The notes under the pieces are model-generated. The model did no database searches, was not told the origin of the DNA, and was given only the letters and a program-made list of their open reading frames with translations. This document shows positions 12,163 through 24,252 of a stretch of DNA of 64,000 nucleotides, in pieces. Position 1 is the stretch's first letter, and each line of letters opens with the position of its first letter. The stretch covers positions 21,530,677 to 21,594,676 of the forward strand of contig JAJEKV010000011.1 in assembly GCA_021234155.1 (NCBI GenBank), read 5' to 3'. This stretch comes from Isoetes taiwanensis. Its lineage: Eukaryota > Streptophyta > Lycopodiopsida > Isoetales > Isoetaceae. The translations under genes were made by a program, and so were the position numbers.

Positions 12163-14250
12163 CTGTAGAAGTTATGTAAGGGAAAGTTTGCATTTTAAAC
12201 ATGACCATCTCCAGCTAGAATGTTTGTCTTCTCTATGCCTTGCATTTGAACAACTGACCTTCGATTTAAAGTGAATCCTCCTTTGCAATGTTCCCTATAT
12301 CTATAAAATCTAAAGCAACATTTCCTTGCCAACATGCTCGCTATGACGTTGGCTTGTTACGATGATTGACCATATGATTTAATAAACTAAAAACACAGCA
12401 CATTCTTCATCAATATAGCAGATAAAGAAAAAGCATGAAATAGATTAGGATAGAAATTTATGATACTTTGTTGTAGAGTCTAGTTGAGGAGCACTATCTA
12501 AGAAACAAAAAAACTTGTAACAACGAAAGTAAAGGGCAAGAAAATATAAGGCATGCACAGCACCATAAATTCATAACCAAGAGACTACTTTACAAATTAC
12601 CAAGATGGAAAGAAAGGAGAAAGAGCAGTATCGAAAAAAGAAACTCACGAAAAAAATCAGTGTGGTTGCTGCCACTCTCGCCCATGAGCAAGACTTTCCG
12701 CATTCCAAACTCCTTCGCCTACATGTTATCTTTCATTTGAAAGTAGAATACTTCAGCGAGAAAACATCTAAATCAATGAGGCATGTCCATCCAAATTTTA
12801 TATTTGTGAATCCTGCCATTACATGCAAATTTTAAAATCTCTTGTGGATCTTGTAATGAAACCCATTGCATACTTCATTCCAATAATAGTATGATAATCA
12901 TAAAACAAATGTTTATTTTGTAAACAAAGTGCAAAAGAACCTAAATAAAGGCTTTTGTACTTTTACTCTAGTATTGATGGTGAAGGACACTAAAGAATCC
13001 AAAGTTCGTAAGGTATGCACCGCCCTGCTAAATTGGTTCAACTCATCTACCTAAGATTTTCTTCCAAAGAAAGCTTGCTTGTAAGATTCTCGAAAAAACA
13101 TTGTAGAAATTGAACATCAAGCAGGCAAAAGATGTGATGTCGCATTATCCGCCTTGCAATTTTACAAAATCAAAACTCAAGTATAAGAAGGAAAAACTCT
13201 ATTAGTATATTTTCCCTGCTTCATACCCGAAGCCCCTCGTGGTGTTTTCCTATTCATATCCGAAAAGAAAGGGGCTTCAAGTTGCAAGGCATGTATGCTA
13301 TAGCTCAACCCGCAACCCGCAAAACATGATTTGAAGAATGGAGTATAGATGTAGACCATGTTTCATCCACTTATTTAATGATTGACAGAGATGTTCGTGA
13401 ATCAAAGAATTACTATGGTAGACCAGCCCTAGATGCCAAAACTCTCTAGTTTATGCAATGCTAAATCTTCTTTGTTCTATAGCTTGAATAATAACATGAA
13501 ATTGTCACCGGCTATTCAATATTGATGACATTTCACATGCATGATCACTTCAACTAAACACATTAGTTCATTATTGAACGATAGATACTTTACCCGTGAA
13601 CAAACCATGACTTTTGATGGCCTATCTTCATCAATTTGTCCCGCACATTAAAAAATCAGATCTTTCAACATGTCAATGTTCATAATATGGCAGAGCAAAA
13701 TCTTTCCAAAATCTTACCTCGTGTGACAAAATTCTTTTGAGTATGACAATATTGTTTCTACTTTGCCCCTTCCATCCCTGCATGCACCAATAAGTAAACC
13801 TTTATAAGAAACTTATAGCTAGTCAGGCTTCCTAACAGACCAAAACATATGGAGCTACATATTCATGTCTATTCTATTCACTAATTTCACAGATTTTCAA
13901 AAGTTGCAATTATCATTGCAAGTACAGAAACCAAATGAAGCTAACAAAGATACATGCCATAACCTTCAAAATAGAAAAACTTGAGAAAATACGTAACAAA
14001 TGATGTTTTAACCCAACATGGAAAGAAAAATGATCTTGAGTCGTCACATACAAATGGGTCTCGCCTCAAGCTAAACCTCGAGATGCAAAATCGCTCTAAA
14101 AATATTTTCTCTCGATTTTTTCATGTAATACGCATGTAAATAAGAATACCTTCGCACTGGCCGCCTGATGCAATTTCTCGCCCCGATCTAGGTGAAAAGC
14201 TCCAGCTCAAGTTGCGTGTGGAAGCCCAAAGCCAGACGATTTCGCCTCTT
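12163..14250. other. AT-rich sequence without recognised genes
   Basis: Several short open frames occur (12605-12835 plus, 13177-13359 minus) with no recognisable domain, biased composition and no supporting splice context. Nothing else could be identified. Confidence 0.4.
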
Positions 14251-16400
14251 ATAAACCTAAAAGCCTAAGGGGTATGGTGCAAGGCAAAAATCTAACGCCG
14301 CCATAACCATAATCACCGTGGAGATCCACCGCCTACCGGGTCCGGGCTTAAAACCTAAAGGGGCAAATCGATGCCCCGAAAATCGAAAAGGCAAACCGAT
14401 TTTTGTATATCGGGGTTTTTTTTTTTTCGCAACAAAAATCCCCAAAATAAAAAATCATAGGCAAAAGCTTCTACTACTTTTTGGGAACTCGAAATTTTTC
14501 CTACTCCGTAAACCCCAAAAAAATCTTAGGAAATTGGATTAAAAAAATTCCAAAACATTTTCTCGCCAGCCTGATAATCCCAAATTAACAAAGTAGATTT
14601 ACGTAGAGCTCATGCATTGATGAAGCATTATGACATGTAATGCCCATTATAACATGCAAAACACAAGGAAATAAAATTGAATTGACATCTATAAGGGCAC
14701 CTGTGGAATGTCCTTATGGGCTAGATTTCAATAGCCCAACACGCCATGAAGCATTTGAAAGTAAAATATATTGCTATAGAATTGCACATTTCCCAAGTCT
14801 CAAACCGCCATTATTACAATTCTATATATAATAGCCGAAATGGCATTTACTAGCTTAAATCTTCAACCAAACGTAATCGATGCATACCATTTCAAAACAA
14901 CCGACGCCGCCACCAAGGCATCGACATCTAATAGCCGGATGGCTCACCAATGCATGTTTAGCTCCGCATTCGATCCGCTATATCCCTATAACCTGTGGCA
15001 TTTTGGCCTTCCCATAACTCAAAACAAGGCATATGAGCCGGGTTAATCGAGAGGTTTTCTAATGCGATTCAACAATATCTAAAGTTATATTTACCTCATC
15101 CTCATCCAATCATTTTCTAAGTTCTGATTCCCAGTTTATGATCCAACTTAAATGAAAACAGAGCAATTGATAATTATAAGCATATGAATCGAAAATTATC
15201 TGAAGTAGCCGCCCATGATACATGGGTTCTTTATATGAGTTGGGGGCTACCCATCCAACCTATGTTTGGATAGGTATACAAACCTTATATTCTAGCTCAA
15301 GATCTTCTTGAAAACTTGAGAATGGGCTTCAGGACGGCATCCAGATCATTTTGTGCTCTAGATCATGCAAAACTGAATTTATTCAAGACTGCTCAGGCCC
15401 CAGCATAGAACAATCTTTGATTCTTCTGTAAAACAACCTCTTCCTTTCTGCATTCTGATTCTCCACGCACAAGGAAACTAAAGAAGGAAAGAAAATGGTG
15501 CTGACATCACCTTAAACTCAAATTTTGCTCAAGCTTCACAAACCAAGAACGATTAGATAAACAACAATTAGGCAGACATATTCGACATTGTTGGAGCAGA
15601 CGTTTGGCAATTTTTGACATACTCTCATCTTGGAACAAAGTTTGTCTTAGGCCATGATATGTCTCCATTTTTGTAGCCAAGTAAAGATCCTCTGTTTCAG
15701 ATAATCTAGAGGCTTGTCTTCACCAAGAAATAAAAAATCTGAAGAGTCACTTGAATCGCAAAAATGTGGCATACAATACAGAACCTGATTCAACTGTTTC
15801 CATGGCCGATGATGTCATGGAGCCGCATGCCGTGTAGAAGGAAAGAATTACCTGGAATTTTTAGAATATTCATGACCGTTAGATTGCTAAATATGAAATC
15901 CGACGGCTGTTAATTATTTTGGTTTACGTGGCATGACACGTGAACACTTTAGAATTGCAGCAAAAGTTGCACCTGAGGTTAGGCAACCCTGCTAAAAAAC
16001 AAATAAAATATTAGAATGCGGACGTGGAATATTTTTGGCTCACGTGTAAGAAAAGCATAAATTTCCTCCTCTTTTACAATTCGATTTCAAATGCGCCGCT
16101 CTTGTAGCTTATTTTCGAGCCAAGACCGCTAACTGACGAGAACTCGCACTTTTTCCCATGGAAGTCGTATTTCTAACAGTCATATATTTTTATCAAATGA
16201 TGATGCTTGGCCACTTATTGTCTTAAAAGAAAATCATTTTTCCACTACGAAAATAAGACATGTCTTATTTAAGTTCAGAATAGGTTTGATTATAAATGGA
16301 GTCTTATTTTATTCCTGGATTTCCAATAAAATAAGACACTAGTCTTATTTGAATATATAACTAAAAATATTTTTTCACGGTTTATCATATTCATTATTTA
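14251..16400. other. Anonymous sequence with a GC-richer patch
   Basis: A GC-richer patch at 14160-14400 has open frames on both strands (14257-14445 minus, 14318-14542 plus), but neither resembles a known protein. A G-box-type ACACGTGA word sits at about 15938, isolated from any recognisable gene start. No transposon ends were identified. Confidence 0.35.
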
Positions 16401-16410
16401 TCATTCCTTA

Positions 16411-16465
16411 TCCTTACAAGAAATTTATCGCGGCGGCCAAGGTCGCCGCGAACATTTCTCTTTGC
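16411..16465. repeat. Short GC palindrome motif, possible transposon-terminus relic
   Basis: ACAAGAAATTTATCGCGGCG is followed by a spacer and CGCCGCGAACATTTCTCTTT, forming a stem CGCGGCG/CGCCGCG. Nearly the same string, with the spacer deleted, recurs at about 35920-35960. CACTA-superfamily transposons often end CACTACAAGAAA, and this start (TTACAAGAAATTT) resembles a decayed version. No partner terminus or transposase was found. Confidence 0.45.
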
Positions 16466-16827
16466 AAACATTTCTCTTAGCTGCCATATTTGCCATATTT
16501 GTGGATTTGAAACTACTAATGATTTCCAAAGTATCTCAAATGATGTTTCCAGGACAACCATAATTTAAAAGACCACTATGCAATGATGATTTCACAAGCA
16601 ATTCCATTTGTAACGACCTAATCATAGCTAAATATCAGAATATGCATGTAAACTCCTCTGGCACATTATCCAAGCATTCATTATCAAATACTTTGGATCA
16701 ACTCGCTGAGATTTGTCTAAGTTGCCTCTTGAGGAGCAATATGTAGACAAAATATCAAATGTCAATGGAGGCAACTCAGAAAGTGGCCTCTTGAAATTCA
16801 AAGAAGAATTTATTGGATTTTATTTTT

Positions 16828-17004
16828 GGGAAAAACTACAATATACCCCTAACTTTTTGCAAAATTTACAACATACCCCTAACTTTTAGAAAATTCATGA
16901 AATACCCCTACATATAGGTTTTTAGGGGCATTTTGTGAATTTTTAGAATTTTAGGGTATACTGTGAATTTTGCAAAAAGTTAGGGGTATTTTGTAGTTTT
17001 TCCC
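16828..17004. mobile_element. Mutator-like MITE, 177 bp, with 9-bp target duplication
   Basis: Terminal inverted repeats of about 39 bp start GGGAAAAACTACAATATACC and end in the reverse complement, GGTATTTTGTAGTTTTTCCC. The element is flanked on both sides by TTTATTTTT (16819-16827 and 17005-17013), a perfect 9-bp direct repeat as made by Mutator-like transposases. The left half also contains internal degenerate repeats of TACCCCTAACTTTT. It has no coding capacity and would depend on a transposase elsewhere. Confidence 0.88.
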
Positions 17005-17183
17005 TTTATTTTTCCATTATCTTGTTGTTCCGTCGTTATTTGGAGGTTCAACAAGAAACATCTTATTTTTGTTACATAATTTGTTCCGGCAATTGCATTA
17101 GAGTATTTTTGACATATTATGTTCAACCTCCTATCTTTCCTTGGATTATAATAGGATATGTCAGTCTGTGCATATGCGTAGTA

Positions 17184-17905
17184 TAGTAGGATACATCTGC
17201 ATAGTCGTTTAAACTAGTGACTAGATGGAGTATTATAGTTTGGCAGCTTCCCAATTCCGACAATTGCATCAGAATATATTTGTCATGTTTAGGGTTGTGC
17301 ATGCATATGCTAACTTAATAGGATACCTCTGCATAGACGTCTTCTAAGCTAGTGACTGGACGAAGTATTATGGTTTGGCAGCTTCCCAAGGAGTAAAGAT
17401 GCAATAGAATAGACAATTCCTGTTTTGAACAGTTCACACCCATCATCTCAATGTAGGTTGAGGGATCCTTGACTGTGTCCTTAAATGGGTCCTCCATTCT
17501 GCCTCTGTTGTGTATTGTGGTAAGTATTTCCACTGGAACTGCCCATCATGTCAATGTAGGGTGAGGGATCCTGCACTGTTTCCTTGAATGGGTCCTCCAT
17601 TGTGGCCATGTTGTTGTATTGTGGTAAGTATTACGACCAAGGTCAGCTTATCATGTAAATTGGTTTGAAGGGGTCAAATATATATGTGCCATTTATTATG
17701 AAAACCATTTAGCTTATATGTGGTTACAATTTTTTTCTTGACAGAAGTAACTGCCATTAGTTTGGGACACTGCCCATCAGTTAAATTACACATACAACAT
17801 TCCACCATACATTTATGAACTTTGTGCCAATGTCCATCGTACATATACCGATAAATTACATATACAACATTCCATCGTACATTTCTAAGCTTTGTGCCAA
17901 TGTCC
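17184..17905. repeat. Cluster of three adjacent two-copy tandem duplications
   Basis: First pair: 17184-17252 and 17316-17390 (shared GTTTGGCAGCTTCCCAA). Second pair: about 17427-17533 and 17534-17640 (shared GAGGGATCC and ATGGGTCCTCCATT, each ending GTATTGTGGTAAGTATT). Third pair: 17794-17863 and 17864-17905 (shared ACAACATTCCA and CTTTGTGCCAATGTCC). Periods are about 132, 106 and 70 bp. The pairs are unrelated to one another. Confidence 0.8.
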
Positions 17906-18129
17906 CACGCTAATAACTATCAGAATTTTCGCAAATCGATCAACAAACGTACTTTAATATCCGGGTTAATAGCTATAAATATTTAAATGCTTAAGCTTGT
18001 TTATTTAGATAGATAAGAGATCTATAGTTAATGGAGTTGATTTTGGCAGAAGCTCACAATATCACTATTCTAGATAACTTGGTATATCTTTTCTTCCAAA
18101 AGTCTTGCAGAAAGGCAACAGTGCATCAA

Positions 18130-18300
18130 GCTCTATTAGCCTCAAATGAAAATTGGCCTCAAATGAAAATGGTGGCTATGCAATGCTTGCCACATTTCCA
18201 TTATTGACCTTTTCTTTTGTTGGCTGAGGATTTTTCTTTTTTTGCTGCGCTCCTTATGGGCCTCAGTGGACGATAAAAAATCATTCTCATTCTCATTCAA
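18130..18300 (+). mobile_element. LINE 3' tail relic with TTCTCA-type microsatellite
   Basis: CCTCAGTGGACGATAAAAAA followed by three TCATTC-like units (18276-18300) closely parallels the LINE 3' end at 52960-53012, where CTCCGTGGACGTTAAAAAAA is followed by TTCTA units. It is therefore probably the 3' terminus of a relative of that LINE. The upstream 100 bases are T-rich and non-coding, and the minus-strand frame 18142-18429 is not protein-like. Confidence 0.5.
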
Positions 18301-18429
18301 TAATAATTTCCACTTGCCATGGAGCATTTCAGAAACTGCTACATAAGTTGGAAGGAGTCCCAAGGTGCTTGACCATTCTGCCACCAGAAACTCACAATGT
18401 CTTTGTTTTCTTAGCACTCCACCAACCAT

Positions 18430-20683
18430 CTTCCGAACAATTCCTCTAGGTAAATGACGTCTTCAGCTAGTGGAACAATCCCAGTAGATAAAAGACGTTC
18501 TCATAAAAGACGTTCTCAGCTAGTGCCCTTGCTGCAAGGAAGTTGAAACTCTGACCGGGAAAGGAAAAATGAAAAATTCGAAATTTTTCATTTCCTAGGG
18601 AACACAAATCCAATTGGTTGTTCTTGCAAATTCCAATGAGTATGGTAATTGGCTGGGTTAAATTGGAATTGACTTATTTCTACTGCCTATGAATTAATCA
18701 CCATTCCAAATGTTGCGTAATAATTAATGACCATTCCAAACGTGCAAAGTACAACAGTGTAGATACAATTGTCTAGAACTAGCTTTCCTTTAGCATTATA
18801 TAAAACAACTGAAGCTCTCTCACCATTGTAAACATCAATCCTCGTGATCCGATCACAAAAGAAATTAATTCTTCTTCGCACATGGGAGGGAAGAACCCGT
18901 GTTATTAGAATTTAATTTGAGGGGAGTTATGCGTCCGCTCCTATGGTGTATGAATTTTTGAAAGGGAAACCATTTATCGCAAATCAATTAGAGATCCAAG
19001 TTTTAATGGCAATGATGGAATGTGTAGAACTGGAGGATCAAGGGACACCAGATACGAAGCCCACATAGAGAACAGATTTAGCCAAGGAAAGCATCTTGAG
19101 ATAATTATGACGCTTAGTAATCAATGCATTGTTTCCTAACAACTTGGCAGCCTCTATGTCAAGGATGTTAAATCACCAATTAAATGGGTGGAATTGTGTG
19201 ATCTATAGTGCAATGTGTTCTTGTCCGCTTCAATACCAAGCATTTCAACAAAAGATGAAATAGGCATTGGCACCAATTTTCTCCCTCTTATTCTAACAAA
19301 AGGCATAAAGCTTCTCTCACCTGCAATGAATCATGAAAGGGCCAGCATCAACATTTAAATATTTTGCAAATGAAGGATAATCTGTAAAGGCTCTCCCTGT
19401 GTACAATCATAAGAAAGGAGCTTAGAACAATATAATCACATGACAATCACATCACATGCTTTTGTGAACTGCGAACTGTAAGGCAATAAGTAGAGAAACA
19501 TTTCTTCAAATTTGTATATAATGCAGATCAAACTGAAGGAAGTAAATAATGCTTGATGTAATATCTAGTAATGCATAAACATTTTTTATAAGAGGAGCTT
19601 GCTTACTATGGAGCAAAGCTGCACCCCTTTTTCGCTTACCAGATATGACGTCATTGCAACAAAAAGAGAAAGAATGCAAAACCTGTTGAATTTGAGCAAA
19701 TGCAATGGCTTAAACTCTATATCTTCCAGGGCCAACTAATCCATCCATAAAGCGAATATTGCAGATCGCTTATTTATATGGTGTGGTTATACACTCTATT
19801 GCAGCAACTATCTGCTAGCTGGCCATGGGGAAACATACTCTCAATGAGTAAAGGCCAGGTTCAGAAGATTTTTTAAACAAAATTTGAAAAAAGAGGATCC
19901 ATCATAAAGCGTACCTCTGGAAACATACCTCTGGAACTACCCTAGATGCTACAACGCAAACCAGCTATGGTGGATAGCTCCGAAAGACGCATGAGCAGTT
20001 GGGTATGGCCGACCCAATGGTTGCGCCCTTGCAACCGATTGTAGAGGCCGACAGAATCCCCGTGGGTTGTAGAGCCAATTGTAGAGGCCGCCTTGTGGCG
20101 TAGAAACTCCAAAATAGTCATTGGCTGGGCGATATCCTACTCAAACTCCTGAAGCAAGCAATATGTTCGCCCCCATAGCTTCTTCTGCCGCCATACTCAA
20201 AACAGAGAATAAAAAAAATCTAACTTGCTCAAGGGTTGATTGCTGTGGTTCCAATTTGATCGCTTTTCATCTCCTTTCGTGGATTTCTAGAGTAGCATGC
20301 ATCGATCCGGTGTTCAAAATCGATGGCAAGCGATAGCACCCGAAGTTTTCTACAACAGGTAGAGATTGTGCCGAAATTCTCACGACCATGGCTATGGCGG
20401 CCGACGGTGAAGGGGGCATCATTTTTTTTCTTTTCTTTTCTTATTGCAAAAAATGTCCGGGAAAAACATGCGTTAACGTTAGAATGCATGGCTTGTCGCC
20501 ACGGGCCCCCTATCTGACATAATACATTATATATGTGTAGATGGGTTTTTTTGTATCTTTCATTTCGCCATTGATGGAATATTCTCGTGGTTTTATGCCA
20601 CATCAAAGGCCATTAAACTTTTGATGAAAAACCGCCCTTGCCACTTCCAATGGTGCAAAACACATCAATGGTCCGATACTTCC
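18430..20683. other. Anonymous sequence, no supported gene
   Basis: Contains small direct repeats (a CATTCCAAA word and AAAGACGTTCTCA doublets at about 18490-18515). Overlapping frames on both strands at 20121-20606 have no recognised domain. There is a repeated TTGTAGAGGCCG word around 20039-20091. Nothing further could be identified. Confidence 0.4.
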
Positions 20684-20800
20684 AGATCCCTCCACCTGTG
20701 TGCTACCTTTCGCTACTACCAGGGCACTACCGAATCGGGTCAGAATGGTACAAGAACTAGATCCCTCCACCTATGTGCTACTCTTCGCTCGCCACCGTTG
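20684..20800. repeat. Short direct repeat, 74-bp period
   Basis: AGATCCCTCCACCTGTGTGC at about 20684 recurs as AGATCCCTCCACCTATGTGC at about 20758, both followed by a TCGCT-rich stretch. No gene is associated. Confidence 0.7.
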
Positions 20801-21519
20801 TAGCAACTCTACTGATGCAACAAGCTACCGCAGCAAATTGAAACAAGCTCTAAACACACCAATGATTTTCACCGGCAGCCTTTTCAATCGCCTACCGTGA
20901 TCTCTCGCATCTCTTCATACTCATACAAACCGATTTTCAACTCCCACCGCACTACGTGCATTTCTATCGCCATAATGATCCCCGGGCTACCGCCCTAACC
21001 AACCCCGAAGCTAACCCTCTTCCTCGACACCAAAGTCAGGATTTGAATTTCATCTTAACGATTATGCCAACCGCCATCGACTATAGCCGATCTCGAACCC
21101 CCGCCTCCAAGCTCGCCCCCATTGGGATCCGCTTCCCACCTCTCATGAAAAGAAAGGAACGCATTCAGATCCTTCCATTCTCAAACCATGCATAGAAACC
21201 AAAAACCATCCCGTAGACGATTTTGAATGTCGCTTTGACTAGCCAACAAGCAAATCAAATCACTCAAAAATACAATTTAACTTAACTGCCAAGATATAAT
21301 AATAGTGGGCTTAAATCTTGGCCAAAACATGCCAGAAATACCGCCCTCAAATACAAAACGAAATAATTAGATATTTAGAAGGTTATTAGTGGTGTATATT
21401 TTATGGTTTAAATTTGTGTCTCTCGCTCATTTTTAGCCCTGGAGTCACAAATAGTGTCATAAAATAGTGTCATATATGGAAGTCTTATTGCAACTATGGT
21501 GGAAAAAGGGCCTCAGTAG

Positions 21520-22209
21520 TTGCATAAATTTTCGAAGTTTTGCAACGTAATGGCGCCTTCCGGCATCATTCTAAGCTGTTTTGGAAGAAAAAAGCAGCAG
21601 CAGAAGGAGCCACAAACATCAAACAGGTTGAATAAGCTATGTCGGTGCATTGGAAAGATCCCTACCCAATCTTCCGACCCATCGGCCTCAGCAAGTATTG
21701 ATTCAGCAAATAATGAATTATCGGCCCCAGCAGATGATCCGGCACACTTGATTCATCCATACGGCCCAGAAATTGTCGCCAACAGAGAAAATTCTGTTAT
21801 AAGACTTCCAAATCCGAGAGGCTTTCCAAGATTCACAGACCCAGAAATTGCAAGTCTATTATCAAGCCAAATCTGGAGAGTGCTGGGCAAAAATGTTCCG
21901 AATGAATTGGGAATTATAAGATCTACGCACTTCAATTTCCGAAATTCATTCCTTCGGCTTTTTTACATGGCTGGTCTTGTTCCACCGGAGAGAGAGAGGG
22001 GATTTCGCGCTGTATTATTCGATGCAAATAGAATGACCTGGGCTGCAAGGCTCCGGAATTTGCCGCCTCGAGGAATTGGGGTGGATTATGAGGATTTTGC
22101 AATCCACTACAGTCTCTTTGCGCAGGATTATGTGTATCTTTTGGAGACTGAGAATCCACACAAGATGATGCTGGTGTTCATGCGAAGGAATTCTATGGCT
22201 AATTTTTAG
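21520..22209 (+). CDS. Intact single-exon orphan ORF, 229 aa
   Basis: An uninterrupted frame of 229 codons, the second longest readable protein in the window. The first ATG gives MHKFSKFCNVMAPSG; a second in-frame ATG (21550) gives MAPSGIILSCFGRKKQQQ and may be the real start. The protein has a basic Gln-rich N-terminus (residues 24-36), a Ser/Ala-rich linker with acidic and Pro residues (50-85), and a more globular C-terminal half (about 95-229) with GFPRFTDPEIASLL, GLVPPERERGFRAVLFDANR and YVYLLETENPHKMMLVF. No signal peptide, membrane segment or known motif is apparent. I do not recognise the family. Unlike its neighbours it shows no frame damage, and it is followed by a three-unit repeat. 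Confidence 0.55.
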   Translation: MHKFSKFCNVMAPSGIILSCFGRKKQQQKEPQTSNRLNKLCRCIGKIPTQSSDPSASASIDSANNELSAPADDPAHLIHPYGPEIVANRENSVIRLPNPRGFPRFTDPEIASLLSSQIWRVLGKNVPNELGIIRSTHFNFRNSFLRLFYMAGLVPPERERGFRAVLFDANRMTWAARLRNLPPRGIGVDYEDFAIHYSLFAQDYVYLLETENPHKMMLVFMRRNSMANF

Positions 22210-22261
22210 CAGCTTGGCTGGTGCCTTGCTTCGAAGTTGGGTTTCCTGTTTGCTCCTCCTT

Positions 22262-22480
22262 AAGTTATGGCTCTTCTTTGCACCAAATTTTTCTCCGAAA
22301 CCCAGAATTGCAGGCTTATGGTTTGAATCGAATCTTATGTCTTTGTGGCTGGTTTTTGCACCAAATTTTTGTCCGAAACCCAATGATCAGAATTGCAGGC
22401 TTATGGCTTGAATTGAATATGTCTTTGTGGCTGATCTTTGCATCAAATTTCTCTCCAAAACCCAGAATTGCAGAGAATTA
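22262..22480 (+). repeat. Three-unit tandem repeat downstream of orphan ORF
   Basis: Units with a period of about 80 bp each contain TTTGCACCAAATTT (or CATCAAATTT), CCGAAACCCA and CAGAATTGCAGGCTTATGG. The CACC/CATC anchors are at about 22281, 22359 and 22441. The repeat probably lies in the 3' untranslated or downstream region of the ORF ending at 22209. Confidence 0.8.
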
Positions 22481-22694
22481 GGTTTGAATTGAAATTGCCC
22501 TCCAGTTGTTCTTTCTGTAATCTGGATATGCCTACGTGGACATGTACCTGTCAATTTGGACCATTTCTAGCTCCTTTTTCATATTTGCATAGAATTGAAT
22601 TGAATTTGATTTGGGTTTGCCAAATAATCTGTATTTATATTGAACAACATGAACGATGAGAGAATGAGCTTTAAGCTATGCTGAATAAGTGTTG

Positions 22695-22826
22695 CTGAAG
22701 AAGAACAATGTAAGCATTGATGGAAGGACTGCATTTGGTTCAACTGCACTTCATATAGCAACATGGAGGAATCATGTTTCCATTGTCAAACGCCTGTTTG
22801 CAGCAGGGGCAGATCCAAATGCCAGG
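22695..22826 (+). pseudogene. Ankyrin exon of IBtk-like gene
   Basis: Translates without interruption from about 22701 as an ankyrin repeat: FGSTALHIATWRNHVSIVKR, then LFAAGADPNAR. It has the TALHxA and GADPN consensus. It ends AGG|GTATGA, a good donor. Plant homologues have the same FGxTxLHIAxWRNH repeat near their N-terminus. Confidence 0.8.
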
Positions 22827-22972
22827 GTATGAGTTTATTGTAGTTTGTTTTTAATGCTTATCAAAATATCTTTATAGCTTCTCTCTTTCATATAAATGCG
22901 TAGGTCAAACATGGATGGAAATACATTGCCGATATGTATACAAATTCGTTATTGGTTGTTGCTCTTTTGTAG

Positions 22973-23045
22973 GATGGCGAAGTCGATGGAGTGCTTTGCA
23001 TAAAGCTTTGCACTTTGAACATCTTGTCAGAAGCAGCGCTTTCAC
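22973..23045 (+). pseudogene. Second ankyrin exon of IBtk-like gene, frameshifted
   Basis: After acceptor TTTTGTAG, GATGGCGAA encodes the DGE expected directly after DPNAR. The reading frame is then lost at GTCGATGG, where family members have a Ser-Gly-Trp stretch (a TCTGGATGG-like word). It resumes as SALHKALHF in another frame. The lesion sits at a presumptive CTG. The 3' end of the exon is not clear. Confidence 0.65.
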
Positions 23046-23774
23046 ATGTTTTGAGGATTCGCTTATCCGATTTTGTGCTTAAACTCAGAACCAAATCCAT
23101 TGTCATCTGGTCGGATTTATGCTGAAATCTATTTTTCGCTTCATTGCAAGCAAATCTGTTCATTCTTTCGTATTTTTGTCGCGTAGAGCTCCAAATCGCA
23201 GATTTTTCACCGCTCAAAATAAAAAAAAAAAATCAATCTTTGACTTCATTGCAAGGCAAATCGACCTGTTCGGATTTTTGTTCCTCGCTCCAACTTGAAA
23301 TCTGATGCCGACAGGCTTCAATCGATCCTTAAATCGATACTCTTTGCAGGTATAAGAACCCTAAACTTGCCAGTTCGATCTTTTCTGCACCTGTGCTGAG
23401 CTGGCGCTGGCCATGATCTTGGGCAGGGGGTATTCCACGGCCAGGAACATTACGGGTGCCCAGGAATTTTTGTGTTTTGGGCACCCCTGGTGTGATAGGA
23501 GGTGCGCCCAAATTTGAGAAACACCGCTTTGTGATTGGTTGAAGCTTTTTTTTTTTAATCTTGGGCGGCCACAGGTGTGATTCCACCCTTACTTCCAAAG
23601 GGGACATTTATTCTTGGGGTTTTGGTCGGGGTGGACGACTTGGGCATTCTGAGTTTGATATTCATAGGTAACACACTTTCCATCTGAGTCTGATATTCAT
23701 AGGTAATATGGTTTTTATGCAATCAACAAATATCTAGAACTGGTATGTTGCTTGAAAAACTCTCATCAAGATGT

Positions 23775-23919
23775 ATCTCAGTGGTCAAATGGCAGTAATT
23801 ACTCCAAGGAAAATCACAAGTGGACTAGGAGGTTGTCGATTCAGCAGTTGCAGCAATAAACATCATAATCCGTTGTTGCTACAAAAGGCGGGCTAAGTAT
23901 ATACCGGGTTCAAATAGAG
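23775..23919 (+). pseudogene. RCC1 exon a of IBtk-like gene
   Basis: SGQMAVITPRKITSGLGG is readable, and in shifted frames also AVAA, VVATKGG and GSNRE, matching an RCC1 propeller blade. Small indels break the frame near 23830-23840 and at ACCGGGTT, where a Thr-Trp-Gly codon run is expected. The exon ends AATAGAG|GTTTGC and joins in phase to the exon at 23989. Confidence 0.7.
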
Positions 23920-23988
23920 GTTTGCAAGTTTAGCTTGTTTTTATCTCATTATTATTAAATTTATCACTTATGTGTTAAGTTACCGCAG

Positions 23989-24252
23989 AGGGGCGCTTTG
24001 GTTATCCATTTGTTGATTCGCGTTGCCACACCCTGCCGCTGGCTGGTTGGGTCAGATTCCGCTTCAACAAAAATAGTGCCGCAATTTCGTGACGGGTGAA
24101 GTGTATACATGGGGCTGCAATAAAGAGGTAGTTAGGCTATGGTACCTCAAATTCTGCATCTAATTGCATTCCACGTTCTGTGGAGTATTTTAAAGGGAAG
24201 GCACTTGTTGCCATCAAAGTATCACACAGTTGCACTTGGATCAGAAGGAGAG
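23989..24252 (+). pseudogene. RCC1 exon b of IBtk-like gene
   Basis: Acceptor TTACCGCAG precedes AGGGGCGCTTTGG. Joined to the previous exon it encodes NREGRFGY, the expected RCC1 blade boundary. Further along, GEVYTWGCNKE and SNCIPRSVEYFKGKALVA are readable, then HTVALGSEGE in another frame, ending GAGAG|GTGAGC. Frame breaks lie in the words before GGTGAAGTGTATAC and near ATCAAAGTATC. Confidence 0.72.

Noticed and set aside
15930-15950. G-box ACACGTGA as a promoter element
   Set aside because: No gene start lies nearby, and a single hexamer is expected by chance.
17184-17905. Possible CRISPR-like array of spaced repeats
   Set aside because: The repeats are unrelated two-copy tandem duplications with no regular spacers, in a plant genome.
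20229-20606. 125-codon minus-strand frame overlapping plus-strand frames
   Set aside because: No recognised domain and mixed composition. Overlapping frames on both strands are typical of GC-richer non-coding DNA.
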